From the NCBI RefSeq assembly GCF_036014175.1, contig NZ_CP107917.1, positions 3,720,001 through 3,784,000 on the forward strand: a stretch of 64,000 bases of DNA. The letters are read 5' to 3'. This document shows positions 16,419 to 30,400 of this stretch, piece after piece (within the stretch, counting starts at the first letter, position 1; every line of letters starts with the position of its first letter). A program made the position numbers and the translations under genes. The notes under the pieces are model-generated. The model worked only from the letters and a program-made list of their open reading frames with translations. It ran no database searches and was not told the DNA's origin. This DNA is from Streptomyces sp. NBC_00443. Its GTDB lineage: Bacteria; Actinomycetota; Actinomycetes; Streptomycetales; Streptomycetaceae.

Positions 16419-17002
16419 GCCGCGGCCCCACGGGTGATGACCTCACCGGGGGCGAGGTCACGGTGGGCGACCGCCGAGGCACCGACCACCGCGCTCCGGC
16501 CGACGGTCACACCGCGCAGTACGACGGCCCGCGCCGCGACCCAGGACCCGGGCTCCAGGCGGATCGGCCCGTTGTCGAACTCCATGGTGGGGCTGCGGTG
16601 CTGGTGGCTTCCCGTGCACAGGAACGCGTCCTGCGAGACGCACACGTCGCTGCCGATCGTGATCGGCTGAAGGTTCAGCAACCAGGCACCCTCACCGATC
16701 CACACGTCGTCGCCGACGGACAGCCGCCAGGGCCAGTGCACCCGGACACCGTGCCGGATCAGCACCCGCCGCCCAATCCGCGCGCCGAACGCCCGCAGCA
16801 CCACGGGCCGCCAGCGAGCCGGGAACCACCACTTGCGGAACACGAGATGCAGTACGGCGAACCACGCGGCCTGGACCAGCCAGGGCCGCCCCTTGTCGTA
16901 GCCCGCCCCCGTGAAACCCCGCAGGGAACGCTCGACGACCGCCCCGCGGTCGGACTGGCGTGTGCGGGTGCCCGAATCCGGCGGCGCTGCGGTCTCTGCC
17001 AT
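16415..17002 (-). CDS. WcaF-type acetyltransferase (left-handed beta-helix)
   Basis: The 195-aa protein has hexapeptide-repeat segments (IGRRVLIRHGVRVHWPWRLS, VGDDVWIGEGAWL, IGSDVCVSQDAFL) and the catalytic-type histidines of TGSHQHRSPTMEF, the pattern of WcaF/colanic-acid O-acetyltransferases. It would O-acetylate a sugar of the polymer using acetyl-CoA. It is the first gene of the minus-strand cluster, with GGAAGGG about 8 nt before the ATG. The promoter should lie in 17003-17378. Confidence 0.85.
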   Translation of the reverse strand: MAETAAPPDSGTRTRQSDRGAVVERSLRGFTGAGYDKGRPWLVQAAWFAVLHLVFRKWWFPARWRPVVLRAFGARIGRRVLIRHGVRVHWPWRLSVGDDVWIGEGAWLLNLQPITIGSDVCVSQDAFLCTGSHQHRSPTMEFDNGPIRLEPGSWVAARAVVLRGVTVGRSAVVGASAVAHRDLAPGEVITRGAAA

Positions 17003-17378
17003 GCGGGTAGCCCTTCCTGAGCCGGGAGATATGCGATTTACATAAAGCTGCTATGAACTCACCGCACGAACCAGCACATACGGGCGTGTTGCCGACAGGC
17101 TCGACCACTCGGAAGACCCGCAACCGCCTCTTCGGCCCCCCGAGGTCAGTGGGGCCCGTCCAGCACCTCCACGAAGTCATGGGTGACTCGGCCTTTCCGG
17201 TGCTCCAGAACCCGGTCGGCCCAGCACGAGGGATCTCCGGAGAGCGGCGCCGGTCACATTGTGCAAATGATCAGATGCCCGGCGGCGGATGCGAATCATC
17301 ACTCGAATCGTGATGGAGAGTGCACGGCGATCCGCACGGGCGAGATCCGGTACCCCCAGACCAAAAGGAGCACTCGTC
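17003..17378. other. Intergenic region between the polysaccharide cluster and a divergent secreted-protein gene
   Basis: No complete gene is supported here. AT-rich sequence near 17027-17055 is the likely promoter zone of the minus-strand cluster, but no clean -35/-10 pair stands out. On the minus strand 17157-17260 reads as about 35 open codons ending WADRVLEHRKGRVTHDF, then VEVLDGPH and a stop, without a start codon; it could be the relic 3' end of a lost gene or chance. Confidence 0.4.
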
Positions 17379-17927
17379 GTGCGAGCAACCACTCAAGCAA
17401 CCACCCGGTCGACGCGAGCCAGATGGGGAGCGCGGTGCGTCGGCCTCGGCCTGACCACGGCGCTCGCCGTCACCTTCACGGCGGGCACTGCTTCGGCCCA
17501 GCCGGGGCCTCAGCTATCGGCCGAGGTGGCGCCCGTTGAGTACACAGCGGAGGTGAACCCTGACTGCTCGGACATCAACGGGTTCGCACTCGAGGTCGAT
17601 ACTGACGAAACCGCCCCGGACGCACCCGTGAACGGAGAGGTGATCAACTTCTCTTCCGGCGGCCAGAACGGAACGATCACCCTCGGCGTCACGGAGGGGG
17701 AGCAAGGGCAGCTTCTCTCGTTCGATTTCGGCATCGGTAGCCCCTTCGCCGCCGGTGCGGTCATCGTCAAGGGCAGCAACAACGCGAACGTCTACGACTA
17801 CCGGACCACGATGGCCGGCCAGATCGAGGCTGACGAGACGCTCCACTCCCCGATCAACCCGAGCGGCAATTTCGCAGACCTCAGTCACGTCGCCTTCTGC
17901 ATCGTCCCGGACGGCGACAACACCTGA
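17379..17927 (+). CDS. Small secreted protein of unknown function
   Basis: The 182-aa product starts at a GTG preceded by GGAG at 8 nt. It has an Arg-rich n-region, a hydrophobic core (GLGLTTALAVTFTAGTASA) and a likely cleavage after ASA, so it should be exported. The mature part is acidic, has two cysteines (PDCSD and AFCIVP) and contains GAVIVKGSNNANVYDY, then LHSPINPSGNFADLSHVAFC. That segment resembles a domain I recall from other actinobacterial surface proteins, but I cannot assign a function. It is transcribed divergently from the polysaccharide cluster. Confidence 0.75.
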   Translation: MRATTQATTRSTRARWGARCVGLGLTTALAVTFTAGTASAQPGPQLSAEVAPVEYTAEVNPDCSDINGFALEVDTDETAPDAPVNGEVINFSSGGQNGTITLGVTEGEQGQLLSFDFGIGSPFAAGAVIVKGSNNANVYDYRTTMAGQIEADETLHSPINPSGNFADLSHVAFCIVPDGDNT

Positions 17928-17946
17928 CGCCTAGCGGCACACAGCA

Positions 17947-17983
17947 AAGGGGCCCGCACGACCGAAGTCGTACGGGCCCCTTC
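17947..17983. terminator. Bidirectional hairpin terminator between the secreted-protein gene and tuf
   Basis: A near-perfect inverted repeat (AAGGGGCCCG arm, short GAA loop, CGGGCCCCTT arm) lies between two convergent genes. It would serve both tuf on the minus strand and the plus-strand gene. Confidence 0.8.
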
Positions 17984-18020
17984 AGGAGCTCGCTGGAGCT
18001 ACCAGGTCAAACCAACAAGC

Positions 18021-19214
<1,194 letters not shown>

Positions 19215-19291
19215 GGGGTCCTCCTGTGGAGTGGTTCTGAACGCCTTGCTTCATCGGCGCCAGGTGATCTTTGCTGGAAAGCCCGGGCCCT

Positions 19292-19325
19292 GGGGCAAAC
19301 ATCCGTGTTTGCGGGTGTTTGCCCC
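19292..19325 (-). terminator. Hairpin in the fusA-tuf spacer (partial terminator or processing site)
   Basis: Arms GGGGCAAACA (19292-19301) and TGTTTGCCCC (19316-19325) form a 10-bp stem with a 14-nt loop. No U-run follows on the minus strand, so it may attenuate or mark RNA processing before tuf rather than end all transcription. Confidence 0.5.
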
Positions 19326-19368
19326 TCAAGGCTCCGGAGTCAAGCCTAAAGCGTGTGAACGCGGTGCG

Positions 19369-21495
19369 TTACTCGCCCTTGGCCTTCGCGATGATCTCCT
19401 CGGCGACGTTCCGCGGAACCTCGGCGTAGGAGTCGAACTGCATGGAGTAGCTGGCACGGCCGGACGTCTTGCTGCGCAGGTCGCCGACGTAGCCGAACAT
19501 CTCCGAGAGGGGCACGAGGCCCTTCACGACGCGAGCACCCGCCCGCTCCTCCATGGCCTGGATCTGGCCACGGCGGGAGTTGATGTCGCCGATGACCTCG
19601 CCCATGTAGTCCTCGGGCGTGGTGACCTCGACGGCCATCATCGGCTCGAGGAGCACGGGGCTGGCCTTACGCGCGGCCTCCTTGAAGGCCTGCGAACCGG
19701 CGATCTTGAAGGCGAGCTCCGAGGAGTCGACCTCGTGGTAGCCACCGTCGATGAGGGTGACGCGCACGCCGGTCATCTCGTAACCGGCGAGGATGCCGAA
19801 CTGCATGGCCTCCTGCGCACCGGCGTCGACCGAAGGGATGTACTCCTTCGGGATACGACCACCGGTCACCTTGTTCACGAACTCGTACGAGGCGTCGCCG
19901 CCCTCGATCGGCTCGATCGCGATCTGCACCTTCGCGAACTGGCCGGTACCACCAGTCTGCTTCTTGTGCGTGTAGTCGACGCGCTCGACGGCCTTGCGGA
20001 TCGTCTCACGGTAGGCGACCTGCGGCTTGCCGACGTTGGCCTCGACCTTGAACTCACGGCGCATACGGTCGACCAGCACCTCGAGGTGCAGCTCGCCCAT
20101 ACCACCGATGATGGTCTGGCCGGTCTCCTCGTCCGAGTGGACCTGGAAGGACGGGTCCTCCTCGGCCAGGCGCTGGATCGCGACGCCCAGCTTCTCCTGG
20201 TCGCCCTTCGACTTGGGCTCGATGGCGACCTGGATGACCGGCGCCGGGAAGTCCATGGACTCCAGGATGACCGGGTTCTTGTCGTCGGACAGCGTCTCAC
20301 CGGTGGTGGTCTGCTTCAGGCCCATGACGGCGATGATGTCGCCGGCGCCCACCGAGTCGATCTCCTCACGCTTGTTCGCGTGCATGCGGTAGATCTTGCC
20401 GATGCGCTCCTTCTTGCCCTTGACGGAGTTCAGCACGGCGGTGCCGGACTCCAGGCGGCCCGAGTAAACCCGGACGAAGGTGAGCTTGCCGAGGTGCGGG
20501 TCGCTCATGATCTTGAACGCCAGCGCGGACAGCGGCTCGTCGTCGGACGGCTTGCGCTTGACGACCAGCTCGGGGTCCTTCACGTCGTGGCCCTCGATGG
20601 CCTCGACGTCGAGCGGGGTCGGCAGGTAGCGCACGACCGCGTCGAGCAGGGGCTGGACGCCCTTGTTCTTGAACGCGGTGCCACAGAACACCGGGGTGAC
20701 CGTGGTGTCGCTGGACTTGCCGGACGCGATGGTGATGCGACGGATCGCGGCGTACAGCTGCTCCTCGGTGGGCTCCTGGCCCTCCAGGTACAGCTCCATG
20801 ATCTCTTCGTCGTTCTCGGCGACGCCCTCGATCAGCTTGCCGCGGTACTCCTCGGCAGCCTCGGTGTGCGTGGCCGGGATGTCGACGACGTCGTACATCT
20901 CGCCCTTGGCGGCCTCGGCGGACCACACGAGCGCCTTCATGCGGACCAGGTCCACGACGCCCTTGAAGTCGGCCTCGGCGCCGATCGGAAGCTGCATGAC
21001 CAGCGGCTGGGCGCCCAGGCGGTCCGAGATCATGTCCACGCAGCGGTGGAACTCGGCGCCGGTACGGTCCAGCTTGTTGACGAAGCAGATACGCGGCACG
21101 CCGTAACGGTCGGCCTGACGCCACACCGTCTCGGACTGCGGCTCGACACCGGCGACACCGTCGAACACCGTCACGGCACCGTCGAGCACACGCAGGGAGC
21201 GCTCCACCTCAACGGTGAAGTCGACGTGCCCCGGGGTGTCGATGATGTTGATGGTGTAGTCGTTGTCCTCGAGCGGCCAGTGACAGGTGGTCGCAGCAGA
21301 CGTGATCGTGATGCCACGCTCCTGCTCCTGCTCCATCCAGTCCATGGTGGCAGCGCCGTCGTGGACCTCACCGATCTTGTAAGACACACCGGTGTAGAAC
21401 AGGATCCGCTCGGTGGTGGTCGTCTTGCCCGCGTCGATGTGGGCCATGATCCCGATGTTGCGGACCTTGGCCAGGTCAAGTGAAGTGGTAGCCAT
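19369..21495 (-). CDS. fusA: Elongation factor G
   Basis: The 708-aa product starts MATTSLDLAKVRNIGIMAHI and has AHIDAGKTTTTER (P-loop), DTPGHVDF and NKLD, then EF-G domains II-V with the RGQIQAMEERAGARVV segment in domain V. It drives translocation and helps recycle ribosomes. It lies 38 nt downstream of rpsG in the str operon. Length and motifs are those of the housekeeping factor, not a tetracycline-protection paralogue. Confidence 0.98.
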   Translation of the reverse strand: MATTSLDLAKVRNIGIMAHIDAGKTTTTERILFYTGVSYKIGEVHDGAATMDWMEQEQERGITITSAATTCHWPLEDNDYTINIIDTPGHVDFTVEVERSLRVLDGAVTVFDGVAGVEPQSETVWRQADRYGVPRICFVNKLDRTGAEFHRCVDMISDRLGAQPLVMQLPIGAEADFKGVVDLVRMKALVWSAEAAKGEMYDVVDIPATHTEAAEEYRGKLIEGVAENDEEIMELYLEGQEPTEEQLYAAIRRITIASGKSSDTTVTPVFCGTAFKNKGVQPLLDAVVRYLPTPLDVEAIEGHDVKDPELVVKRKPSDDEPLSALAFKIMSDPHLGKLTFVRVYSGRLESGTAVLNSVKGKKERIGKIYRMHANKREEIDSVGAGDIIAVMGLKQTTTGETLSDDKNPVILESMDFPAPVIQVAIEPKSKGDQEKLGVAIQRLAEEDPSFQVHSDEETGQTIIGGMGELHLEVLVDRMRREFKVEANVGKPQVAYRETIRKAVERVDYTHKKQTGGTGQFAKVQIAIEPIEGGDASYEFVNKVTGGRIPKEYIPSVDAGAQEAMQFGILAGYEMTGVRVTLIDGGYHEVDSSELAFKIAGSQAFKEAARKASPVLLEPMMAVEVTTPEDYMGEVIGDINSRRGQIQAMEERAGARVVKGLVPLSEMFGYVGDLRSKTSGRASYSMQFDSYAEVPRNVAEEIIAKAKGE

Positions 21496-21533
21496 AGTGG
21501 CTCAGTCTTCTCTCGGTCTCGATGGGGTAGCGA

Positions 21534-22004
21534 CTACCAGCGGTAGTGCGCGAAGGCCTTGTTGGACTCGGCCATCTTGTGCGTGTCCTCGCGCTTCTTG
21601 ACGGCCGCACCGAGGCCGTTCGAAGCGTCGAGAAGCTCGTTGAGCAGACGCTCGGTCATGGTCTTCTCGCGACGGGCGCGGGAGTAGCCGACGAGCCAGC
21701 GCAGCGCGAGCGTGTTGGCACGACCGGGCTTGACCTCGATCGGAACCTGGTACGTCGCACCACCGACACGGCGGGACTTGACCTCGAGGGTCGGCTTGAT
21801 GTTCTCCAGCGCGCGCTTCAGCGTGATGACCGGGTCGTTGCTGGTCTTCTCGCGCAGGCCCTCCATGGCGCCGTACACGATGCGCTCGGCGGTGGAGCGC
21901 TTGCCGTTCAGCAGCACCTTGTTGATGAGCGACGTGACAAGAGGAGAACCGTAGACCGGGTCGATGATGACCGGGCGCTTCGGGGCGGGGCCCTTACGAG
22001 GCAT
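21534..22004 (-). CDS. rpsG: 30S ribosomal protein S7
   Basis: The 156-aa product starts MPRKGPAPKRPVIIDPVYGS and has the S7 core (LINKVLLNGKRSTAERIVYG, then QVPIEVKPGRANTLALRWL and KREDTHKMAESNKAFAHYRW at the C terminus). S7 nucleates 30S head assembly and contacts E-site tRNA. Its ATG lies 2 nt after the rpsL stop. Confidence 0.98.
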   Translation of the reverse strand: MPRKGPAPKRPVIIDPVYGSPLVTSLINKVLLNGKRSTAERIVYGAMEGLREKTSNDPVITLKRALENIKPTLEVKSRRVGGATYQVPIEVKPGRANTLALRWLVGYSRARREKTMTERLLNELLDASNGLGAAVKKREDTHKMAESNKAFAHYRW

Positions 22005-22006
22005 TT

Positions 22007-22378
22007 CTACTTCTCCTTCTTGGCGCCGTAGCGGCTGCGGGCCTGCTTGCGGTTCTTGACACCCTGGGTGTCAAGCGAACCGCGGATGATCTTGTAGCGA
22101 ACACCGGGCAGGTCCTTCACACGGCCGCCGCGCACGAGCACGATGGAGTGCTCCTGCAGGTTGTGTCCCTCACCCGGAATGTAAGCGGTGACCTCGATCC
22201 CGCTGGTCAGACGCACACGCGCGACCTTACGCAGGGCCGAGTTCGGCTTCTTCGGGGTGGTCGTGAACACACGCGTGCAGACGCCACGACGCTGAGGGGA
22301 ACCCTCGAGTGCGGGCGTCTTGTTCTTCTCGACCTTGTCCTGCCGGCCCTTACGGACCAGCTGCTGGATCGTAGGCAC
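22007..22378 (-). CDS. rpsL: 30S ribosomal protein S12
   Basis: The 123-aa product begins at GTG 22378 (VPTIQQLVRKGRQDKVEK), with GGAG 5 nt upstream; longer in-frame extensions run into the leader and are not used. S12 sits at the decoding centre. The two loops where streptomycin-resistance changes arise read TPKKPNSALRK and GGRVKDLPGVRY, the wild-type forms. First gene of the str operon, preceded by the leader element shared with rpsJ. Confidence 0.97.
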   Translation of the reverse strand: MPTIQQLVRKGRQDKVEKNKTPALEGSPQRRGVCTRVFTTTPKKPNSALRKVARVRLTSGIEVTAYIPGEGHNLQEHSIVLVRGGRVKDLPGVRYKIIRGSLDTQGVKNRKQARSRYGAKKEK

Positions 22379-22412
22379 TACTTCTCCGGTTTCTGTGTGC
22401 CGAATGGTGAAG

Positions 22413-22453
22413 CTAACCTGGAACGTCGCCGACCCACGCGGTCGGGTGTGTCG
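22413..22453 (-). promoter_or_regulatory. rpsL leader element shared with the rpsJ leader
   Basis: Positions 22429-22453 match 4871-4895 perfectly over 25 nt and contain the CCGACC/GGTCGG hairpin. The second block, GTTCCAG directly followed by GTTAG, sits at 22413-22424. The element ends 51 nt before the rpsL start, close to the 60 nt seen at rpsJ. The shared position in two otherwise unlike leaders argues for function at the RNA level. Confidence 0.7.
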
Positions 22454-22571
22454 AATCCGGCGGACTCCCGCCGCAAGGCGAAAACAGCACAGATTACGGT
22501 GGCCGCTCACAGCTCGCGATGCGGGTGAAGGCACGCACGAGAGCCAGGGCACACCCCAGGCACAAGGTCTG

Positions 22572-22600
22572 AGCGTACCTACCTCATTCGCTGCGGTCAA
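22572..22600 (-). promoter_or_regulatory. Candidate vegetative promoter of the str operon
   Basis: Minus-strand TTGACC (22595-22600), a 17-nt spacer and TACGCT (22572-22577) match the HrdB consensus and give a leader of about 185 nt before rpsL. The region between it and the next gene at 22731 holds no gene. Confidence 0.65.
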
Positions 22601-22730
22601 AACAAATGGGCCGCGCCCGCATCGCCATACGGCCGATGTCAAGACCGTACGCCGTGTTTGATCTTCGAATCGGCGATCCTGGCATGTCAGCGCCACATCG
22701 CTGGATCGTCGGAACGAGCGCCCACAGCCG

Positions 22731-23315
22731 TCATGCGGACAAGGCGGCAGCGACGATCATCAGCGTCAGCATGGCCGCCCAGGCCGCGTTCGACAGCCAC
22801 CCCAGCACGAGGCCGGTGAGGGCGAGGGCGTCGCCGCCCTCGCCGGTCCGCCGGATCTCGGAGCGCGCGGCATGCCCCAGGACGACGGCCGGAATGCCGG
22901 TCAGGCCGAAGCTCACGAGGCACAGCACCCCGCAGACCACCGAACCGACCGCCTTGCCGTTCGTCGTCGGCCGAGGCGTCGCCAGGAACGTCGGCGGTAC
23001 GGGCATCACGGGCGCCGGGTGCGGCATGGGGCCCTGGGGCAGGTCGGCGACGAGCAGGGCCAGCTCCCCCACCGTCCGAGCCGTATAGGCCCGGGAGACC
23101 CGCTGCTCGAACTCGGGGTGCTCCAGTCGCCCCTCGCCGTAGCCGGCTCTGAGCACGTCCACGGCCCGCTCACGGTCGGCGTGCGAGGCGAGCATCGACG
23201 GCGCGCCCGGGCCCGTCCACGGCTGCGGGGCGCCGGCGCCGGACCACGGCTGCGGCGCGCTGCCGCCCTTCCCTGGCTGCCACGGCTGCCCCGGCTGCCA
23301 CGACGGATGCGTCAT
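22731..23315 (-). CDS. DUF1707 and DUF4190 domain membrane protein
   Basis: The 194-aa product has a Pro/Gly/Trp-rich N terminus (about 40 residues), a DUF1707 segment (SHADRERAVDVLRAGYGEGR, then HPEFEQRVSRAYTARTVGEL), a proline linker and two C-terminal membrane helices typical of DUF4190 (GKAVGSVVCGVLCLVSFGLT, then LTGLVLGWLSNAAWAAML). Its role is unknown. The ATG has a strong GGGGGAGG site. It lies between rpsL and rpoC, a conserved neighbourhood, on the same strand but with its own spacing, so it is probably a separate unit. Confidence 0.85.
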   Translation of the reverse strand: MTHPSWQPGQPWQPGKGGSAPQPWSGAGAPQPWTGPGAPSMLASHADRERAVDVLRAGYGEGRLEHPEFEQRVSRAYTARTVGELALLVADLPQGPMPHPAPVMPVPPTFLATPRPTTNGKAVGSVVCGVLCLVSFGLTGIPAVVLGHAARSEIRRTGEGGDALALTGLVLGWLSNAAWAAMLTLMIVAAALSA

Positions 23316-23443
23316 GGAGCACCTCCCCCGTTGTGGTCGGAGTCCCTCCATGATGCGCCGAACCGGCATCAAGGGCATCGGGGTCTGCCCGGAGAAAACC
23401 CGGAGACGGCCGCGACGGCCCGAAACAAGCCACGCACGCCGAA

Positions 23444-23471
23444 GGGCGGCCACCCCGAAAGGTGACCGCCC
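23444..23471 (-). terminator. Hairpin terminator after rpoC
   Basis: Arms GGGCGGCCACC and GGTGACCGCCC (11 bp with one G-U pair, 6-nt loop) lie 29 nt beyond the rpoC stop. There is no U-run, as is common for Streptomyces terminators. Confidence 0.65.
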
Positions 23472-23499
23472 TCGACTGTGCCTGACTCAGGCTGCTCGC

Positions 23500-27399
<3,900 letters not shown>

Positions 27400-27458
27400 T
27401 ATGCGTCAATCCCTCTCAGGGTTGTAAGTCTTGGGGTCTGAAACGGGGGCCTGGGGGT

Positions 27459-27489
27459 CGGCGGGGCCCTGTGGGTAAGGGCCCCGCCG
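27459..27489 (-). other. Strong intercistronic hairpin between rpoB and rpoC
   Basis: Twelve-base perfect arms CGGCGGGGCCCT and AGGGCCCCGCCG enclose a 7-nt loop in the 98-nt rpoB-rpoC spacer. No U-run follows. It could be an RNA-processing or stability element, or a partial terminator that sets the beta to beta' ratio. Confidence 0.6.
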
Positions 27490-27497
27490 GACTCCCG

Positions 27498-30400
27498 TCA
27501 GACCTCTTCGACGCTGCTCGGCTCGCGCCGGGACAGGTCGATGCCGAGCTCCTCCGCTGCGCGGAAGACGTCCTCGTCGGTGTCACGCATCTCGATGGAC
27601 ATACCGTCGCTGGACAGCACCTCCACGTTCAGGCAGAGCGACTGCATCTCCTTGATGAGCACCTTGAAGGACTCGGGGATGCCGGGCTCGGGGATGTTCT
27701 CGCCCTTGACGATGGCCTCGTAGACCTTCACGCGGCCGGTGACGTCGTCGGACTTGATGGTCAGCAGCTCCTGGAGGGCGTACGCGGCGCCGTATGCCTC
27801 CAGCGCCCACACCTCCATCTCACCGAAGCGCTGGCCACCGAACTGGGCCTTACCACCCAGCGGCTGCTGGGTGATCATGCTGTACGGACCGGTCGAACGG
27901 GCGTGCAGCTTGTCGTCGACCAGGTGGTGCAGCTTCAGGATGTACATGTAGCCGACCGAGATCGGCTCCGGGAAGGGCTCACCCGAGCGGCCGTCGAACA
28001 GCGGCGCCTTACCGGTCGGGAGCACCATGCGCTCGCCGTCGCGGTTCGGGACCGTGTGGTTCAGCAGACCGGCGAGCTCGTCCTCACGGGCACCGTCGAA
28101 GACCGGGGTGGCGACGTTGGTGCCGGGCTCGACCTTGTCGGCCTCAATGGCCTGGAGGCGCTGCGCCCAGTCGTCCGCGAGGCCGGAGACGTCCCAGCCG
28201 CGGCTGGCGAGCCAGCCGAGGTGGATCTCCAGGACCTGTCCCGGGTTCATTCGGGACGGGACACCCAGCGGGTTGAGGATGATGTCGACCGGCGTGCCGT
28301 CCTCCAGGAACGGCATGTCCTCGATCGGCAGGATCTTGGAGATGACGCCCTTGTTGCCGTGACGGCCGGCGAGCTTGTCACCGTCGGTGATCTTGCGCTT
28401 CTGCGCCACGTACACGCGCACCAGCTGGTTCACACCGGGGGGAAGCTCGTCGCCCTCCTCGCGGTCGAAGACGCGGACGCCGATGACCTTGCCGATCTCG
28501 CCGTGCGGGACCTTCAGCGAGGTGTCACGGACCTCACGGGCCTTCTCACCGAAGATCGCACGGAGCAGGCGCTCCTCCGGCGTCAGCTCGGTCTCACCCT
28601 TGGGCGTGACCTTGCCGACGAGGATGTCGCCGGCGACGACCTCGGCACCGATACGGATGATGCCGCGCTCGTCGAGGTCGGCGAGGACCTCCTCGGAGAC
28701 GTTCGGGATGTCCCGGGTGATCTCCTCGGGGCCGAGCTTGGTGTCACGGGCGTCGACCTCGTGCTCCTCGATGTGGATCGAGGAGAGGACGTCGTCCTGC
28801 ACGAGGCGCTGCGACAGGATGATCGCGTCCTCGTAGTTGTGACCCTCCCACGGCATGAACGCCACGAGCAGGTTCTTGCCCAGCGCCATCTCGCCGTTCT
28901 GGGTGGCGGGACCGTCGGCGAGCACCTGGCCCGTGATGATCCGGTCGCCCTCGTTGACGATGACCTTCTGGTTGACCGAGGTGCCCTGGTTGGACCGGGA
29001 GAACTTGGCCAGGCGGTACGTGATGTACGTGCCGTCGTCGTTGGCGGTGGTGATGTAGTCCGCGGAGACCTCCTGGACCACACCGTCCTTCTCGGCCTTG
29101 ACCACGTCGCCGGCGTCGACCGCGGAGCGGTACTCCATGCCGGTGCCGACGAGCGGGGACTCGGACTTAATCAGCGGCACGGCCTGACGCATCATGTTCG
29201 CGCCCATGAGGGCACGGTTGGCGTCGTCGTGCTCGAGGAACGGGATCATGGCGGTCGCGACCGACACCATCTGGCGCGGCGAGACGTCCATGTAGTCCAC
29301 GTCGTCACCGGCGACGTAGTCGACCTCACCGCCACGGCGGCGGACGAGGACGCGGTTCTCGGCGAACCGCATGTCGTCCGAGAGCGTGGCGTTGGCCTGC
29401 GCGATGACGAAGCGGTCCTCTTCGTCGGCCGTCAGGTAGTCGACCTCGTCGGTGACGACACCGTCGGTGACCCGGCGGTACGGCGTCTCGACGAAACCGA
29501 ACGCGTTGACGCGGCCGTACGAGGCGAGCGAACCGATCAGACCGATGTTCGGGCCTTCGGGAGTCTCGATCGGGCACATACGACCGTAGTGAGACGGGTG
29601 CACGTCACGGACCTCGAAGCCGGCCCGCTCACGGGAGAGACCACCCGGGCCAAGAGCCGACAGACGGCGCTTGTGGGTGAGACCCGACAGCGGGTTGTTC
29701 TGGTCCATGAACTGCGACAGCTGGCTGGTGCCGAAGAACTCCTTGATGGAGGCGACGACCGGCCGGATGTTGATCAGGGTCTGCGGCGTGATCGCCTCGA
29801 CGTCCTGGGTCGTCATGCGCTCACGGACGACTCGCTCCATACGCGCCAGACCCGTACGGACCTGGTTCTGGATGAGCTCGCCGACGCTGCGCAGACGACG
29901 GTTGCCGAAGTGGTCGATGTCGTCGGTCTCGACGACGATCGTGCCGCCGCTGTCCCCGGTGGTCTCGGTCTCGCCGGCGTGCAGCTTCACCAGGTACTTG
30001 ATCGTCGAGATGACGTCCTCGACGGTCAGGATGCCCGCGTCGAGCGGGGCCTCCGCGCCCAGCTTCTTGTTGACCTTGTAGCGGCCGACCTTGGCGAGGT
30101 CGTAGCGCTTCGGGTTGAAGTACAGGTTCTCCAGAAGCGTCTGCGCGGCCTCACGCGTGGGGGGCTCGCCCGGACGCAGCTTGCGGTAGATGTCGAGCAG
30201 CGCGTCGTCCTGGCCCTGGGTGTGGTCCTTCTCCAGAGTGGCGCGCATGGACTCGTACTCGCCGAACTCCTCGAGGATCTGCTCGGTCGTCCAACCGAGA
30301 GCCTTGAGCAGAACGGTCACGGACTGCTTGCGCTTGCGGTCGATGCGGACACCGACCATGTCGCGCTTGTCGATCTCCATCTCAAGCCAGGCACCCCGGG

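Noticed and set aside
17157..17260. Possible 35-codon gene end on the minus strand (VEVLDGPH stop)
   Set aside because: It has no start codon, is bounded by a nearby stop, and has no family I can recognise.
22379..22696. Long N-terminal extension in frame with rpsL
   Set aside because: It runs through the promoter and leader, and the GTG at 22378 gives the exact S12 N terminus with a ribosome binding site.
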